DNA of 64,000 nucleotides from Massilia sp. Mn16-1_5. Its GTDB lineage: Bacteria; Pseudomonadota; Gammaproteobacteria; Burkholderiales; Burkholderiaceae_D. The notes beneath the pieces are model-generated. The model had not been told where the DNA came from. It did no database searches and worked only from the letters and a program-made list of their open reading frames with translations. The position numbers and the translations under genes were made by a program. The stretch spans positions 231,204-295,203 of the forward strand of contig NZ_PPXQ01000006.1 in the NCBI RefSeq assembly GCF_004798585.1, read 5' to 3'. This document shows, piece after piece, positions 54,872-64,000 of this stretch. Position 1 is the first letter of the stretch; every line of letters starts with the position of its first letter.

Positions 54872-57517
54872 ATGGAAATCAACCGTTTGACCCTGCCGCC
54901 GATCGGCGGTGCCGGCGAAGTCACCACCTTCTATTCTTTCGAAAGCGGCGCCGCGCGCAGCATCGCGCTGGCCGACAGCGCGGTGCTGCTTGCCAGCCGC
55001 CAGAATGCGACGACGCCGGTCCTGATGATCGACTGGGACACCGAAGCACCCGGCCTGCACCATTTGTTCCCGATGCGCGACGAGCGCTATGCGCGGGACG
55101 AGCATGTGCGCACCGAGGAACGCGGCGGCGCACGGGCCGGCCGCGGTGCCCCGCACCGGCACGAGGGCGCGCGCTTTGAGGCGCCGCGCGCGGAGGCGCA
55201 GCGCCCGGGCCTGCTCGAGTACTTCGAGTCCTGCCGCGAGCAGCTCAAGGCTTTAGGACGCACCGGCGGCGGCGACCATGAAGAACGCGCCCGCCTGGTG
55301 CTCGAGGCGATCGACTGGGAAGCCTACGTCGAACGCGTGGACCAGAGCCGCACCCTGTACCTGATGCGCGCCGGCTGCTTCGACGACAGCTTCGGCGAGC
55401 GCGCCGACCGCATGGACTGGGACGGCCTGTTCGCCGCCTGTCCGGCCCTCTACCGCGCCTTCGCGGCCCACCTGACGCGCCATTTCCGCCATGTGCTGAT
55501 CGATTGCCGCGGCGGGCGGTCGGCGGCGGTGAGCGTCTGTACCACCTTGCTGCCGGACCGCCTGGTCGGCCTGTTCACACCGAACGGGCGCAGCCTGGAA
55601 GGACTGGCCGGCGTCGTCACGCGCGCCATCGACTACCGCTGCAGCCACGAGGAAGCCCAGCGTCCGCTGCTGGTGTATCCGGTGCCCTGCGGCGTCGACG
55701 GCGTCGATGCCGAGCGGCGCCAGCTGTGGCGGCGCGGCGATCCGCAGCGCGGCCTCACCGGCTACCAGCCGCGGCTGGAGCAGCTGCTGCGCAGCTGCTA
55801 CGGCCTGTCGCAGCTCTCGCTCGACAACTACCTCGACGAAGTCCAGCTGCACGGCGCACTCGCCAGTGGCGCGGCCCAGCACCTGGGCACCCTGCCGGAA
55901 CGCGATGGCGATCGCCTGTCGCAGACGCGTGCGATCGAGTCCCTGCTGGGCTGGGCGGCGGCGGGGCGCTTCCCGTGGCAGTCGCGCGGCGAGATCGAGC
56001 TGCTCGACGCCGTCGAGGCCGCGCGCATGCGCCTGGCCGGCGGCGCGCGCCAGGAGGGTGCGCCGGACGCCTACGATCCGAACGGTGTGCTGCTGGCGCG
56101 CGAGCTGCTGCGCCTGGGCGAACTCCACCTGCATGCGGGGCGCCTGCAGGGCGCCTGCGACTGCTTCGCCGAAAGCACGACGCTGCGCCAGCACCTGCTG
56201 GGCGGCGGCCACCCGGATACCCGCGCCAGCCGCGCCGCGCTGGCGGCCGTGCTGCGCGACAGTGGCCGCCTGCGCGAAGCGCGCCAGCAATACGAGGCGC
56301 TGCTCGAACACTGCGCCGACGCGGCCGGCCCCGACCATCCGGAAACCCTGGCCGCGCGCGCGGGCCTGGCCGCGACCCTCGCGCGCCTCGAGGAGTTCAG
56401 CCAGGCGATGCAGCTGCACGACGCCGTGCTCGACGCCTGCGAGCGCCTCTATGGTCCCGAGCACATCGCCACCTTCGATGCCATCGCCGCCCAGGCGCGC
56501 ACCCTGGCGCTGCAGGGCGAATACTCGCGTGCGCGCATGCTCTACGAGCGCGTGCTCGAAGGGCGCCAGCGCGTGCTCGGCACCGAACACGAGGACACGC
56601 TGCGCTGCACCCAGCAACTGGCCGCGCTGCTGCGCGACATGGGCGACCTCGGCAACGCGCGCAAGCTGCAGGAAAGCGTGGTGCGGGTGCGCGAACGCCA
56701 GGCCGGACCGGACGCCGGTGCCACCCTGCAGGCGCGCGAGGCGCTGGCCGAGATCTTCGCGGCCCAGGGCGACCTCGGCGCAGTGCGGGACATGCAGCAG
56801 TCGCTTGCCATGGTGCGCGAGCAGCGCCTCGGTTCCGAGCATCCGGACACCCTCGGCGTCCTGCTGCGCCTGGCCTCGACGCTGAGCCAGCAGGGCGAAC
56901 TCGAGGAAGCGCGGCGCCTGCAGCAGCACGTGGTCAGCCTGCACGAACGCCTGCGCGGCATGGACGACCACGAAACCCTGCGCAGCAAGCAGATGCTGGC
57001 CCAGACCCTGTCGAGCCAGGGCAACAAGGTGGCGGCGCGCCATCTCGAAAAGAGCGTGGAGGAGGGCGGCAACCGCCTGCTGCAGCTGCGCGCGATGTCC
57101 GCCGGCCCCTACGGTGCGCCGGGCGACGCTGCGCCGGGCGAGGCCGCACCTGCCGGATTGCCCAGCCCGATCCTGCCCGGCGCCAGGGCGGCGACCGGCG
57201 CCCGTGTGACCGGTCCCGGCGGCGGACCGGGCCCGGCAGTGCAGGAGCCGCTCGAACACAAGCTCGGGCAGCTGCACAAGCTGGTCGAGGGCGGGCGCGC
57301 CCGGGAAGCGCGCCAGCTGGCCGACAGCCTGCGCGACGTCATCCTGCGGCCGACCGTTTCACAGGCGCTGCGGCGGCGCGGAGTGGCGCTGATCAAGCAG
57401 GTGTATCAGGATGATAACGACAAGGATGCGCTGCTGGCCTTTGCCGAGGACGAGGTCGCATTGCTCGAAGGGGCGCTGATCGAAGCCTCCGGCGGGCGTC
57501 CGCTGGCACTACGCTGA
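54872..57517 (+). CDS. KGGVGR-type ParA-like protein with degenerate P-loop, fused to TPR repeats
   Basis: 881 aa. The N-terminal 250 residues follow the KGGVGR-variant ParA/MinD fold: FYSF-E24-S-G-A-A-R-S-IALA where relatives have FYSYKGGVGRSMALA, then VLMIDWDTEAPGLH (50-63), HVLIDCRGGRSAAVSVCTTLLPDRLVGLFTPN (207-238). The P-loop Lys and two Gly are lost, so ATP hydrolysis is doubtful. From about 447 to 735 come seven 42-residue TPR units of kinesin-light-chain type (HPDT/HPET/HEDT marks each). A Pro/Gly-rich hinge and a helical tail follow. It also has a low-complexity insert at 75-112. GGAG precedes the ATG. Coupled to the TIR gene. Confidence 0.8.
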   Translation: MEINRLTLPPIGGAGEVTTFYSFESGAARSIALADSAVLLASRQNATTPVLMIDWDTEAPGLHHLFPMRDERYARDEHVRTEERGGARAGRGAPHRHEGARFEAPRAEAQRPGLLEYFESCREQLKALGRTGGGDHEERARLVLEAIDWEAYVERVDQSRTLYLMRAGCFDDSFGERADRMDWDGLFAACPALYRAFAAHLTRHFRHVLIDCRGGRSAAVSVCTTLLPDRLVGLFTPNGRSLEGLAGVVTRAIDYRCSHEEAQRPLLVYPVPCGVDGVDAERRQLWRRGDPQRGLTGYQPRLEQLLRSCYGLSQLSLDNYLDEVQLHGALASGAAQHLGTLPERDGDRLSQTRAIESLLGWAAAGRFPWQSRGEIELLDAVEAARMRLAGGARQEGAPDAYDPNGVLLARELLRLGELHLHAGRLQGACDCFAESTTLRQHLLGGGHPDTRASRAALAAVLRDSGRLREARQQYEALLEHCADAAGPDHPETLAARAGLAATLARLEEFSQAMQLHDAVLDACERLYGPEHIATFDAIAAQARTLALQGEYSRARMLYERVLEGRQRVLGTEHEDTLRCTQQLAALLRDMGDLGNARKLQESVVRVRERQAGPDAGATLQAREALAEIFAAQGDLGAVRDMQQSLAMVREQRLGSEHPDTLGVLLRLASTLSQQGELEEARRLQQHVVSLHERLRGMDDHETLRSKQMLAQTLSSQGNKVAARHLEKSVEEGGNRLLQLRAMSAGPYGAPGDAAPGEAAPAGLPSPILPGARAATGARVTGPGGGPGPAVQEPLEHKLGQLHKLVEGGRAREARQLADSLRDVILRPTVSQALRRRGVALIKQVYQDDNDKDALLAFAEDEVALLEGALIEASGGRPLALR

Positions 57518-57553
57518 GGCGGCGCCGGCACGCTGACAGCTTGGCAAGAACAG

Positions 57554-57588
57554 GGCATGGCGTCGTTTCCCGGCAACGCCGCCATGCC
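57554..57588 (+). terminator. Hairpin after the TPR gene
   Basis: GGCATGGCG / CGCCATGCC perfect 9-bp stem with a 17-nt loop, without a T-run. It may protect or partly end the TIR-TPR message. Confidence 0.45.
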
Positions 57589-57664
57589 TCTGTCGCGCCC
57601 CGTAGAGCACAATTTATCTGCCCCGAATGCGTGCTCAAAGCGTTGCTTCAGGTAAAATCGCTGG

Positions 57665-58402
57665 ATGCGAATTCTTATCAGTAACGACGACGGCTATCTC
57701 GCCCCTGGTATCAACGCTCTGGCGGAAGCCCTGGCGAGCATCGCCGAAATCATCGTGGTCGCGCCCGACAGCAACCGCTCGGGCGCGTCGAACTCGCTGT
57801 CGCTCGACCGTCCGCTGACGGTCAACCGCGCGGCCAATGGTTTCTATTTTGTCAACGGCACCCCGACCGATTGCGTGCACATCGCACTGACCGGCATGGG
57901 CGATGCCTTGCCCGACCTGGTTGTTTCCGGCATCAACAACGGCCAGAACATGGGCGACGACACCCTGTATTCCGGCACCGTCGCGGCGGCGACGGAAGCG
58001 TATTTGTTCGGCATTCCGGCGATCGCCTTTTCCCAGGTTCACCACGGCTGGGAGCACCTGGATGCCGCCGCGCGCGTCGCGCGCGAGGTGGTGCTGCGCA
58101 AGTTCGACATGCTGCCGTCGCCGTTCCTGCTGAACGTGAATATCCCGAACCTGCCTTACGAGGCGATGGGGCCGCTGACCCCGACCCGCCTCGGGCGCCG
58201 TCACCAGGCCGAGCCGGTGATCCGCTCCCAGGATCCGCGCGGGCGCGAGATTTTCTGGATCGGCGCGCCCGGCGCCTGCCGCGATGCGAGCGAGGGCACG
58301 GATTTCCACGCCACCCAGAACGGGATGGTCTCGATCACGCCGCTCCAGATCGACCTGACGCACCAGTCGCAGCTCGCCATGCTGAAGCAGGGGCTGGTAT
58401 GA
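57665..58402 (+). CDS. surE: 5'/3'-nucleotidase SurE
   Basis: 245 aa. Metal-dependent survival phosphatase. The N-terminal [16 protein letters not shown] contributes the metal-binding Asp pair, and [17 protein letters not shown] and [11 protein letters not shown] with [25 protein letters not shown] complete the site. It overlaps pcm by ATGA. The surE-pcm-nlpD-rpoS order is the usual proteobacterial stationary-phase cluster. Confidence 0.97.
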   Translation: MRILISNDDGYLAPGINALAEALASIAEIIVVAPDSNRSGASNSLSLDRPLTVNRAANGFYFVNGTPTDCVHIALTGMGDALPDLVVSGINNGQNMGDDTLYSGTVAAATEAYLFGIPAIAFSQVHHGWEHLDAAARVAREVVLRKFDMLPSPFLLNVNIPNLPYEAMGPLTPTRLGRRHQAEPVIRSQDPRGREIFWIGAPGACRDASEGTDFHATQNGMVSITPLQIDLTHQSQLAMLKQGLV

Positions 58403-59277
58403 CCGAGCGCGGCAAGAACCCGGGCGGCAGCACCTTTCCGCTGCCGCTGTCCTCGGTGACCGGCGGCGGCGCGCGCAAGCCGACCACGCCGGCGCCGATC
58501 GCGACGCCCCAGACCGCGACCAAGAACGCGGCGCGCGCCGTCGCCGGGGCCCAGCCGCCGAAAGCCCCGCAGCCGGGGCCGAAACTGCCCGGCTACGCGG
58601 CGCCGGCGACCCAGAGCGCGCCCACGGCCCAGCGCTCGGACCTGATGGCGACCGAAGCAATCCGCCGCGCGATGGTGGCGCGGGTGGCGAGCCAGGGCGT
58701 GCGCGATCACCTGGTGCTGGCTGCGCTGGCCGCCGTGCCGCGCCACCTGTTCGTCGAGCCGGCGCTGTCGAGCCAGGCGTATATCGATGCCTCGCTGCCG
58801 ATCGGCCACCACCAGACCATTTCCCAGCCGTACATCGTGGCACGCATGATTGAAGCCATGAGCGATGGCCGGCAATTGAGCCGCGTGCTCGAAATCGGCA
58901 CCGGCTGCGGCTACCAGGCGGCGGTGCTGGCGCGGGTCGCGACGGAGGTGTATTCGATCGAGCGCATCAAGCCCCTGCACGAGCTGGCCAAGGCCAATCT
59001 GCGGCCCTTGCGCCTGTCCAACCTGCGCTTGCACTACGGAGATGGTATGCTCGGGCTCGCGCAAGTTGCGCCATTCGACGGTATCATCCTCGCCGCGGCC
59101 GGGATGGAAGTGCCGCGTGCCCTGCTCGAACAGCTCGCCATTGGCGCGCGCCTGGTGGCCCCGGTCGGCGGCCAGGTTCAACACCTGCAGCGGATCACCC
59201 GTACCGGCAAGTCGGAATGGGTCAGCGAAACCCTGGAAGCCTGCCATTTCGTGCCTTTGCGCCCTGGCACAGTCTAG
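58399..59277 (+). CDS. pcm: Protein-L-isoaspartate O-methyltransferase with N-terminal extension
   Basis: 292 aa. The methyltransferase domain (about 85-292) has [41 protein letters not shown] motif [18 protein letters not shown], and [10 protein letters not shown]. It repairs isoaspartyl residues in damaged proteins. The first 80 residues are Pro/Ala/Thr-rich and look disordered; E. coli Pcm (about 208 aa) lacks them. The start is fixed by the ATGA overlap with surE. Confidence 0.95.
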   Translation: MTERGKNPGGSTFPLPLSSVTGGGARKPTTPAPIATPQTATKNAARAVAGAQPPKAPQPGPKLPGYAAPATQSAPTAQRSDLMATEAIRRAMVARVASQGVRDHLVLAALAAVPRHLFVEPALSSQAYIDASLPIGHHQTISQPYIVARMIEAMSDGRQLSRVLEIGTGCGYQAAVLARVATEVYSIERIKPLHELAKANLRPLRLSNLRLHYGDGMLGLAQVAPFDGIILAAAGMEVPRALLEQLAIGARLVAPVGGQVQHLQRITRTGKSEWVSETLEACHFVPLRPGTV

Positions 59278-59324
59278 TTCCGGCCGGTTCCTGTCCTGCG
59301 CTGCATAGCAAGTAAGAATATTAG

Positions 59325-60248
59325 ATGAGAATGAAACACACACCCCGCTTAGTCCTATTGACTCTCACGCTCGGCCTGGTTGCCGGCTGTTCCTCCACCT
59401 CCCGCCAGGCGCCGGTCATCGAGCGCCCGGTCGGTTCTTCCACCGCCAAGGCGCGTCCGGCACCGGTGCGCGAAGCGCCGCAAGATGCCAAAGGCACCTA
59501 CACCGTGCGCCGCGGCGACACCCTGCTGCGCATCGCCTTCGACCATGGCCAGAGCTACCGCGACCTGGTCACCTGGAACAACCTGGCCGACCCGGACGAC
59601 ATCAAGGTCGGCCAGGTGCTACGCGTGGCGCCGAACGAGCGTCAGGCCAGCACGGCGGTCGTGACGACGCCGGTGCCGATGCCGCCGGACAGCCGCCCGT
59701 CGGTGCCGCGCAAGACCGCGCCGCGCGCCGACAAAAAGGCCTACGAGGACACGGCCGACGCGCGCAGCGACAAGGCCGGCGAGCGCGCCGAGACCGTGGT
59801 CGCCGCGGCAGCGCCGGCCGCCGCTGCCGTTGGGGTGGCCGGTTCGCGCGTGGGCAGCACCGTCACCGCGACCGACGACGAGAAGCTGAGCTGGATGTGG
59901 CCGTCCGACGGCCGCATCATCGCGACCTTCGACGAAGGCAAGAGCAAGGGCATCGACATCGCGGGCCGCGCTGGACAGCAAGTCATGGCAGCGGGCGCCG
60001 GCAAAGTAATGTACGCTGGTAGCGGCATCCGAGGTTATGGTAACCTCGTCATCGTCAAACACAGCAACAGCTTGCTGTCGGCCTATGCCCATAACCGCGC
60101 GATCGTCGTCAAGGAAGGCGATAACGTGGCAAAGGGACAAGTGATCGCCGAGATGGGCGATTCCGACGCCGAGACGGTGAAGCTGCATTTCGAGATTCGC
60201 CAGCAGGGCAAACCAGTCGATCCGTCGAGGTTCCTGCCCAGCCGCTAG
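59325..60248 (+). CDS. nlpD: NlpD-type LysM/M23 lipoprotein
   Basis: 307 aa. Lipobox LVAGC (about 18-22), LysM domain YTVRRGDTLLRIAFDHGQSYRDLVTWNNLADPDDIKVGQVLRV, an Ala/Pro-rich linker, and a C-terminal M23 domain (GKSKGIDIAGRAGQQVMAAGAGKVMYAGSGIRGYGNLVIVKHSNSLLSAYAHN). The first zinc His (HxxxD) is replaced, as in E. coli NlpD, which is an activator of amidase AmiC and not an enzyme. Its coding region often contains an rpoS promoter. Confidence 0.95.
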   Translation: MRMKHTPRLVLLTLTLGLVAGCSSTSRQAPVIERPVGSSTAKARPAPVREAPQDAKGTYTVRRGDTLLRIAFDHGQSYRDLVTWNNLADPDDIKVGQVLRVAPNERQASTAVVTTPVPMPPDSRPSVPRKTAPRADKKAYEDTADARSDKAGERAETVVAAAAPAAAAVGVAGSRVGSTVTATDDEKLSWMWPSDGRIIATFDEGKSKGIDIAGRAGQQVMAAGAGKVMYAGSGIRGYGNLVIVKHSNSLLSAYAHNRAIVVKEGDNVAKGQVIAEMGDSDAETVKLHFEIRQQGKPVDPSRFLPSR

Positions 60249-60270
60249 AGCGTGAACGTACAGAGGGCCA

Positions 60271-61296
60271 ATGACGCTGCCGCCGCACTCCCAGGATAAA
60301 GACGTTTCCGACGAACTGCCTGACGAACTGGACGGTGAAGGCGCGTCGGGCTTCGGCGCGGAGGCGGGGCGGGACGGTGCGGAGGCGGAATCCCTGCTGC
60401 CCGGCGCCGCCGCCGAGGTCGACAGCGTCGACGAACTCAAGAAGGTGCTGGCGGCCGAGCTCTCGACCGATACCACCCAGCACTACCTGAACCAGATCGG
60501 CACCCGGCCGCTGCTGTCGGCCCAGCAGGAATCGCATTACGCGACGCTGGCCAAGGCGGGCAATTTCGAAGCCCGCCAGAAGATGATCGAGCATAACCTG
60601 CGGCTCGTCGTCTCGATCGCCAAGCACTACATCAACCGCGGCGTGGTCCTGCTCGACCTGATCGAGGAGGGCAACATCGGCCTGATGCGCGCCATCGACA
60701 AGTTCGAGCCGGAGCGCGGTTTCCGTTTCTCGACCTACGCCACCTGGTGGATTCGCCAGAGCATCGAACGCGCCATCATGAACCAGGCGCGCACGGTGCG
60801 CCTGCCGGTGCACATGGTGCGCGAACTGAACGCCGTGCTGCGTGCCAAGTACCACCTGGAAGCCCAGCACCACGACGGCAAGGATGCCAGCGTCGAGGAC
60901 ATCGCCAGCCTGGTCGGGCGCCCGCCGGAAGAGGTGCAGGACATCCTGGCCCTGTCCGAGCACGCCGCTTCGCTCGATGCCCCGCTCGACAACGATCCCG
61001 GCTCGAGCCTGATGGACATGCTGCCGGGCGAGCTCGACGACGCGCCGGACACGCGCGCCGAACAGCACGAAATGACCGAACTGGTGCGCGACTGGCTGAC
61101 GCGCCTGCCCGAGAAGCAGCGCCTGGTCGTGATGCGCCGCTTCGGCCTGGACAACGACGATCCGGCCACGCTCGAGACCCTGGCCGAGGAGATGGGCGTG
61201 ACGCGCGAGCGGGTGCGCCAGATCCAGCAGGAGGCGCTGGTCAAGCTGAAGCGGGCGATGGCGGCCCGTGGCGTCGTGCGCGATTCCTTGCTATGA
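60271..61296 (+). CDS. rpoS: RNA polymerase sigma factor RpoS
   Basis: 341 aa. Sigma-70 regions are clear: region 1.2 [24 protein letters not shown], region 2 [61 protein letters not shown], region 3, and region 4 [51 protein letters not shown]. It has a variable acidic N-terminus of about 50 aa. Master regulator of stationary phase and general stress; the KGG gene is a plausible target. It lies 22 bp after nlpD. Confidence 0.97.
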   Translation: MTLPPHSQDKDVSDELPDELDGEGASGFGAEAGRDGAEAESLLPGAAAEVDSVDELKKVLAAELSTDTTQHYLNQIGTRPLLSAQQESHYATLAKAGNFEARQKMIEHNLRLVVSIAKHYINRGVVLLDLIEEGNIGLMRAIDKFEPERGFRFSTYATWWIRQSIERAIMNQARTVRLPVHMVRELNAVLRAKYHLEAQHHDGKDASVEDIASLVGRPPEEVQDILALSEHAASLDAPLDNDPGSSLMDMLPGELDDAPDTRAEQHEMTELVRDWLTRLPEKQRLVVMRRFGLDNDDPATLETLAEEMGVTRERVRQIQQEALVKLKRAMAARGVVRDSLL

Positions 61297-61370
61297 TTCC
61301 GCGGATTTCCGGCTTGCTTCGTGCCATGTAATCGGCACGCCACCTTACATCCCCCATTCTTTAGGTCCGC

Positions 61371-62747
61371 GTGGATTCGCCGTCCGCGTCATTATCAATG
61401 CAAGAAACATTCATCGACATTAAATCCCTCGACGCGGACGCACGCGGCGTCGGCCACCTCGAGAACGAGGACGGCAGTCCCGGCAAGGTCATCTTCGTCG
61501 AGGACGCGCTGCCGGGCGAGCGCGTCAGCTACGAGGTCAAGCGCAAGAAGAAGAACTGGGAAGCGGGGCGCATGGTCACCCTGCAGCGCGCTTCCTCGAT
61601 GCGGGTCGAGCCGCGCTGCGAGCATTTCGGCTATTGCGGCGGCTGCTCGATGCAGCACCTGGAGCCGAGCGCCCAGGTCGCGATCAAGCAGCGCACGCTG
61701 GAAGACAACCTGTGGCATTTGTCGAAGGTGAAGGCGGACAACATCATGCGCCCGATGTACGGCCCGACCTGGGGCTACCGCTTCCGCGCGCGCCTGTCGG
61801 TGCGCCACGTCGAGAAGAAGGGCACGGTGCTGGTCGGTTTCCACGAGCGCGCGTCCTCTTATGTCGCCGACATCCGCTACTGCCACATCCTGCCGCCGCA
61901 CCTGGGCGGCATGCTGATGCCGCTGCGCGAGCTGGTCGGTTCGCTGTCGATCTACAACCAGATGCCGCAGATCGAAGTGGCCGTCGGCGAGGAAGTCACG
62001 GCGCTGGTGCTGCGCATCATGGCGCCTTTGAGCGCCAAGGACGAGGAGCTGGTGAAGGCCTTCGCCGACGAGTGGGGCATCCAGTGGTGGCTGCAACCGA
62101 AGGGCCCGGACACGGTCTACCCGTTCTACCCGCTCGACAAGGAGCTGTACTACACGCTGCCCGAGTTCGGCGTGCGCATGCCCTTCAAACCCACCGATTT
62201 CACCCAGGTGAACCACCAGATCAACCGTGCTCTGGTGCACAAGGCGCTGACCCTGCTGGAAGTGCAGCCTCATGAGCGCGTGGCCGACCTGTTCTGCGGC
62301 CTCGGCAACTTCACGCTGCCGCTGGCGACGCAGGCGCGGGAAGTGGTCGGGATCGAAGGCAGCACCGTGCTCAGCACGCGCGCGCTGGAAAACGCCAAGG
62401 CGAACGGCCTGTCGGAAAAGACGACCTTCTACACGCGCAACCTGTTCGAGGTGACGCCGGAAGACCTGGTGGCCCTCGGCCGCTTCGACCGCATGCTGAT
62501 CGACCCGCCGCGCGACGGCGCGATCGCGCTGGCGCTGGCGCTGGCCGAGCTGCGCGAGAGCGGCAAGACGGAGTTCCTGCCGCAGCGCATCGTCTACGTC
62601 TCGTGCAGCCCCTCCACGCTGGCGCGCGACGCCGGCATCCTGGTGCACCGCGCTGGCTACGTGATGAAGAAGGCGGGCGTCGTGAACATGTTCCCGCACA
62701 CCTCGCACGTGGAATCGATTGGCGTGTTCGAGCTGCCCGGCGCGTGA
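61371..62747 (+). CDS. rlmD: 23S rRNA (uracil-1939-C5)-methyltransferase
   Basis: 458 aa from the GTG, 449 aa from the ATG at 61398. TRAM-like N-terminus ([38 protein letters not shown]), Fe-S cysteines [18 protein letters not shown] motif [29 protein letters not shown], and the catalytic Cys in [16 protein letters not shown]. It methylates U1939 of 23S rRNA. The GTG start has AGG at the right distance; the ATG has no SD, so the longer form is listed. It follows rpoS closely. Confidence 0.93.
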   Translation: MDSPSASLSMQETFIDIKSLDADARGVGHLENEDGSPGKVIFVEDALPGERVSYEVKRKKKNWEAGRMVTLQRASSMRVEPRCEHFGYCGGCSMQHLEPSAQVAIKQRTLEDNLWHLSKVKADNIMRPMYGPTWGYRFRARLSVRHVEKKGTVLVGFHERASSYVADIRYCHILPPHLGGMLMPLRELVGSLSIYNQMPQIEVAVGEEVTALVLRIMAPLSAKDEELVKAFADEWGIQWWLQPKGPDTVYPFYPLDKELYYTLPEFGVRMPFKPTDFTQVNHQINRALVHKALTLLEVQPHERVADLFCGLGNFTLPLATQAREVVGIEGSTVLSTRALENAKANGLSEKTTFYTRNLFEVTPEDLVALGRFDRMLIDPPRDGAIALALALAELRESGKTEFLPQRIVYVSCSPSTLARDAGILVHRAGYVMKKAGVVNMFPHTSHVESIGVFELPGA

Positions 62748-62783
62748 AAATCCCTGCGTTGGCCCGAGCGTAACGTCGTTTTT

Positions 62784-62813
62784 GTAGGGTGGGCTCTTGA
62801 GCCCACGCGGTAC
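62784..62813 (+). repeat. Single REP-like hairpin after rlmD
   Basis: GTAGGGTGGGCTC-TTGA-GCCCACGCGGTAC: one unit of the family in plus orientation. Confidence 0.85.
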
Positions 62814-63025
62814 GGTACATGCGCATTTACTGCAACGGCAAAGGCCACGGGCAGGGTATCGCGCATGGTATCGTGGAACAGCGTGGGTTCGAGTATGGCA
62901 TCTGCGCAGTCGGCATACATCTGCAGGCGGACGCAGGGGCTACGCCGCCGCGTCGTTCAGTTAACGGTTTGTGCCAGTGGCAGGGCCGGCCGTGTGGCCG
63001 TGCCGAGCATCCCTTCGCTAGGCAG

Positions 63026-63448
63026 CTATTTTTTCTCGTGGAGGACGCGATCAGCCAAGGCATCGACGCGTGCGTTCAATAGCGGCTGGCAGCGCTCCAC
63101 CTCGCGCTCGAAGAACTTCTCATCTTGCAGGGGACCAACGACCCCATTGTTGTCAGTGGCGGCCTTTTTCACGTCCTCCAACAGGTTCTCCTGTTCCTGC
63201 ATCATGAGTTCCTTGGGAGGTTTTAGCTCGATAACGCGCTGCAGGAACAATCCGGCACGAATGTTCATTAGCGTATGCTCTGCCGTATCTGGCTTGACTC
63301 CGGTGGTGAGCGTTTTCATAACAAAAGCGCACCGGAACGCTTGGCGCGCTTCGGCTAGGGTTCCCGTATCCGCATGCGCGAACACAGGAGCGCCAGTTAG
63401 AGCAACAAGCAGAAGGGAAAGTGCTGGCGCTCGGGGCATGAGTGGCAT
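63026..63448 (-). CDS. Small exported protein, unknown
   Basis: 140 aa from the ATG at 63448 (or 137 from 63439), where a signal peptide begins (MPRAPALSLLLVALTGAPVFAHA). The mature part is mainly helical: TLAEARQAFRCAFVMKTLTTG, HTLMNIRAGLFLQRVIELKPPKELMMQEQENLLEDVKKAA, ERCQPLLNARVDALADRVL, with two Cys (RCAF, ERCQ). The longer upstream frame runs into repeat sequence and is not credible. GC is lower here than in the neighbours. No family recognised; it stands in a non-coding, repeat-rich stretch. Confidence 0.6.
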   Translation of the reverse strand: MPLMPRAPALSLLLVALTGAPVFAHADTGTLAEARQAFRCAFVMKTLTTGVKPDTAEHTLMNIRAGLFLQRVIELKPPKELMMQEQENLLEDVKKAATDNNGVVGPLQDEKFFEREVERCQPLLNARVDALADRVLHEKK

Positions 63449-63673
63449 AGCGAGGCGAGTGTCGATAGGCAAGAAACAATCAAGATAACACCCAAGTGCG
63501 CCATTTGATTGTGATGACGCAATGTCGCGCCTCCTTGACGAGATGCACTGTAGCCTTGCGGCTGAGTTCGCTCGCTGGTGTGTGCGGTGTAGGTTCCCGT
63601 CGAGTAGCAGCTGGGCAAAAAACGCTGGCCCTCGGTCGGCTTTTTCGTTGCCCGCGCTTACCGCGGCAGTAAT

Positions 63674-63832
63674 GTAGGGTGGGTTTCCGAGTCCAGGCTG
63701 TCCCCCAGTATGCTGCGCGATATCTTTACCGTAGTCCACTGTGCTAACGCGCCCGGTCAGCCTTGATGGAAGTTGGGGCGCGCCGCGAATGATCGTATTC
63801 TGTCCCGCGTGGACTCAGGAGTCCACCCTACG
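63674..63832. repeat. REP-like pair, one unit degenerate
   Basis: Unit 1 (63674-63698) begins GTAGGGTGGGTTTCCGAGTCCA but has lost its CCACGCG end; unit 2 (63806-63832) GCGTGGACTCAGGAGTCCACCCTACG is intact and inverted. Confidence 0.7.
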
Positions 63833-63875
63833 AAAACAAAACCGTCAGGACGTAAAAAAGCCGACCCTCAGGTTA

Positions 63876-63906
63876 ATGCCAGTCAGTTAAGCTGACTGGC
63901 ATTTTT
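63876..63906 (+). terminator. Strong hairpin with T-run, orphan
   Basis: ATGCCAGTCAG-TTAAG-CTGACTGGCAT (11-bp perfect stem) followed by TTTTTC. No plus-strand gene ends just upstream, so it may close an unseen small RNA or a gene remnant. Confidence 0.65.
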
Positions 63907-64000
63907 CATTGGAAACTTGGATCTGGGCTGTTTAACGACGCGCGGATACGAGCGCGCTCGGCGCTCCGGCAGCAGATAGACGCGTGCTTGCTCATGCAGC

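Larger units (their letters stand above)
63449..64000. other. Repeat-containing region with no gene recognised
   Basis: About 550 bp without a supportable gene. It holds a degenerate REP unit (63674-63698), a good inverted unit (63806-63832) and the hairpin at 63876-63906. GC is lower and the short frames lack start signals. The last 80 bp might be the 3' end of a minus-strand gene (VSARR-stop), but an in-frame TGA lies 14 codons earlier. Confidence 0.4.

Noticed and set aside
55930..57080. 126-bp periodicity read as a DNA tandem repeat
   Set aside because: The period equals the 42-residue TPR unit; conservation is at protein level only.
55253..57414. Long frames on both strands within the TPR gene
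   Set aside because: They track the 126-bp TPR periodicity and encode Arg/Ala/Leu-rich sequence; the TPR frame has a clear SD and motifs.
62819..63082. 87-codon open frame after rlmD
   Set aside because: Adjacent to a REP unit, no SD, overlaps the better-supported minus-strand exported protein gene.
63920..64000. Possible 3' end of a minus-strand gene
   Set aside because: The frame ending VSARR-stop is interrupted by TGA about 17 codons upstream within the window and shows no motif.

Overview
The window is high-GC, gene-dense chromosomal DNA of a betaproteobacterium, most likely Oxalobacteraceae (Massilia or a close relative). The grounds are the Burkholderiales gene order mdh / gntR-sdhCDAB-sdhE-gltA, the order odhA-odhB-lpdA, the order surE-pcm-nlpD-rpoS-rlmD, a DUF2863 protein, PEP-CTERM proteins, and a dispersed GTAGGGTGG...CCACGCG hairpin repeat. 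This placement is inferred from gene content; no 16S rRNA, tRNA, prophage, IS element or CRISPR array was seen.

Layout. 1-3.8 kb: a KGG stress protein, an unknown protein, and an operon of M14 carboxypeptidase, CYTH protein and serine hydrolase. 4-5.3 kb: DUF2863. 5.4-8.6 kb: a Fur-boxed Fiu-type siderophore receptor with its PiuC/YbiX dioxygenase. 8.6-12.9 kb: two small membrane proteins and a multi-PAS hybrid histidine kinase. 13-25 kb: the TCA cycle block, with mdh, a CitE-like lyase, a small secreted protein and acnA on the minus strand, and gntR, sdhCDAB, sdhE and gltA on the plus strand. 25.4-30.7 kb: rnk, a tandem pair of small secreted paralogues, an NTF2-like protein, gluQ, a CHRD/PEP-CTERM protein, DUF421 and a GH1-like hydrolase. 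30.7-33.4 kb: a BaeSR-like two-component system with a proline-rich exported protein. 33.6 kb: a second PEP-CTERM gene behind a perfect FNR-type box. 34.3-41.3 kb: two Fur-boxed iron units, a second siderophore receptor and a five-gene PepSY / DUF2271 / DUF4198 / ApbE / flavodoxin-reductase operon. 41.5-47.6 kb: odhA, odhB, a SHOCT-PspC gene and lpdA. 47.7-54 kb: zapE, a coiled-coil lipoprotein, a PP2C phosphatase, DUF465, a DinG/YoaA helicase and a quinone oxidoreductase. 54.2-57.5 kb: a TIR protein coupled to a KGGVGR-type ParA-like/TPR protein with a degenerate P-loop. 57.6-62.7 kb: surE-pcm-nlpD-rpoS-rlmD. 62.7-64 kb: mostly non-coding, with repeats and one small secreted protein.

How it works together. 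The window encodes citrate synthase, aconitase, 2-oxoglutarate dehydrogenase (all three subunits), succinate dehydrogenase and malate dehydrogenase, with a GntR/UTRA regulator and a 16-bp palindrome between mdh and the sdh genes. Three Fur boxes mark an iron-starvation theme: uptake receptors plus a predicted trans-envelope electron-transfer module in which ApbE would flavinylate the DUF2271 protein at a clear DGVSGAT motif. The best candidates for undescribed biology are that flavinylation module, the TIR plus pseudo-ParA/TPR pair, the proline-rich segment shared by a sensor kinase and the exported protein of its own operon, and the REPIN-like repeat family.
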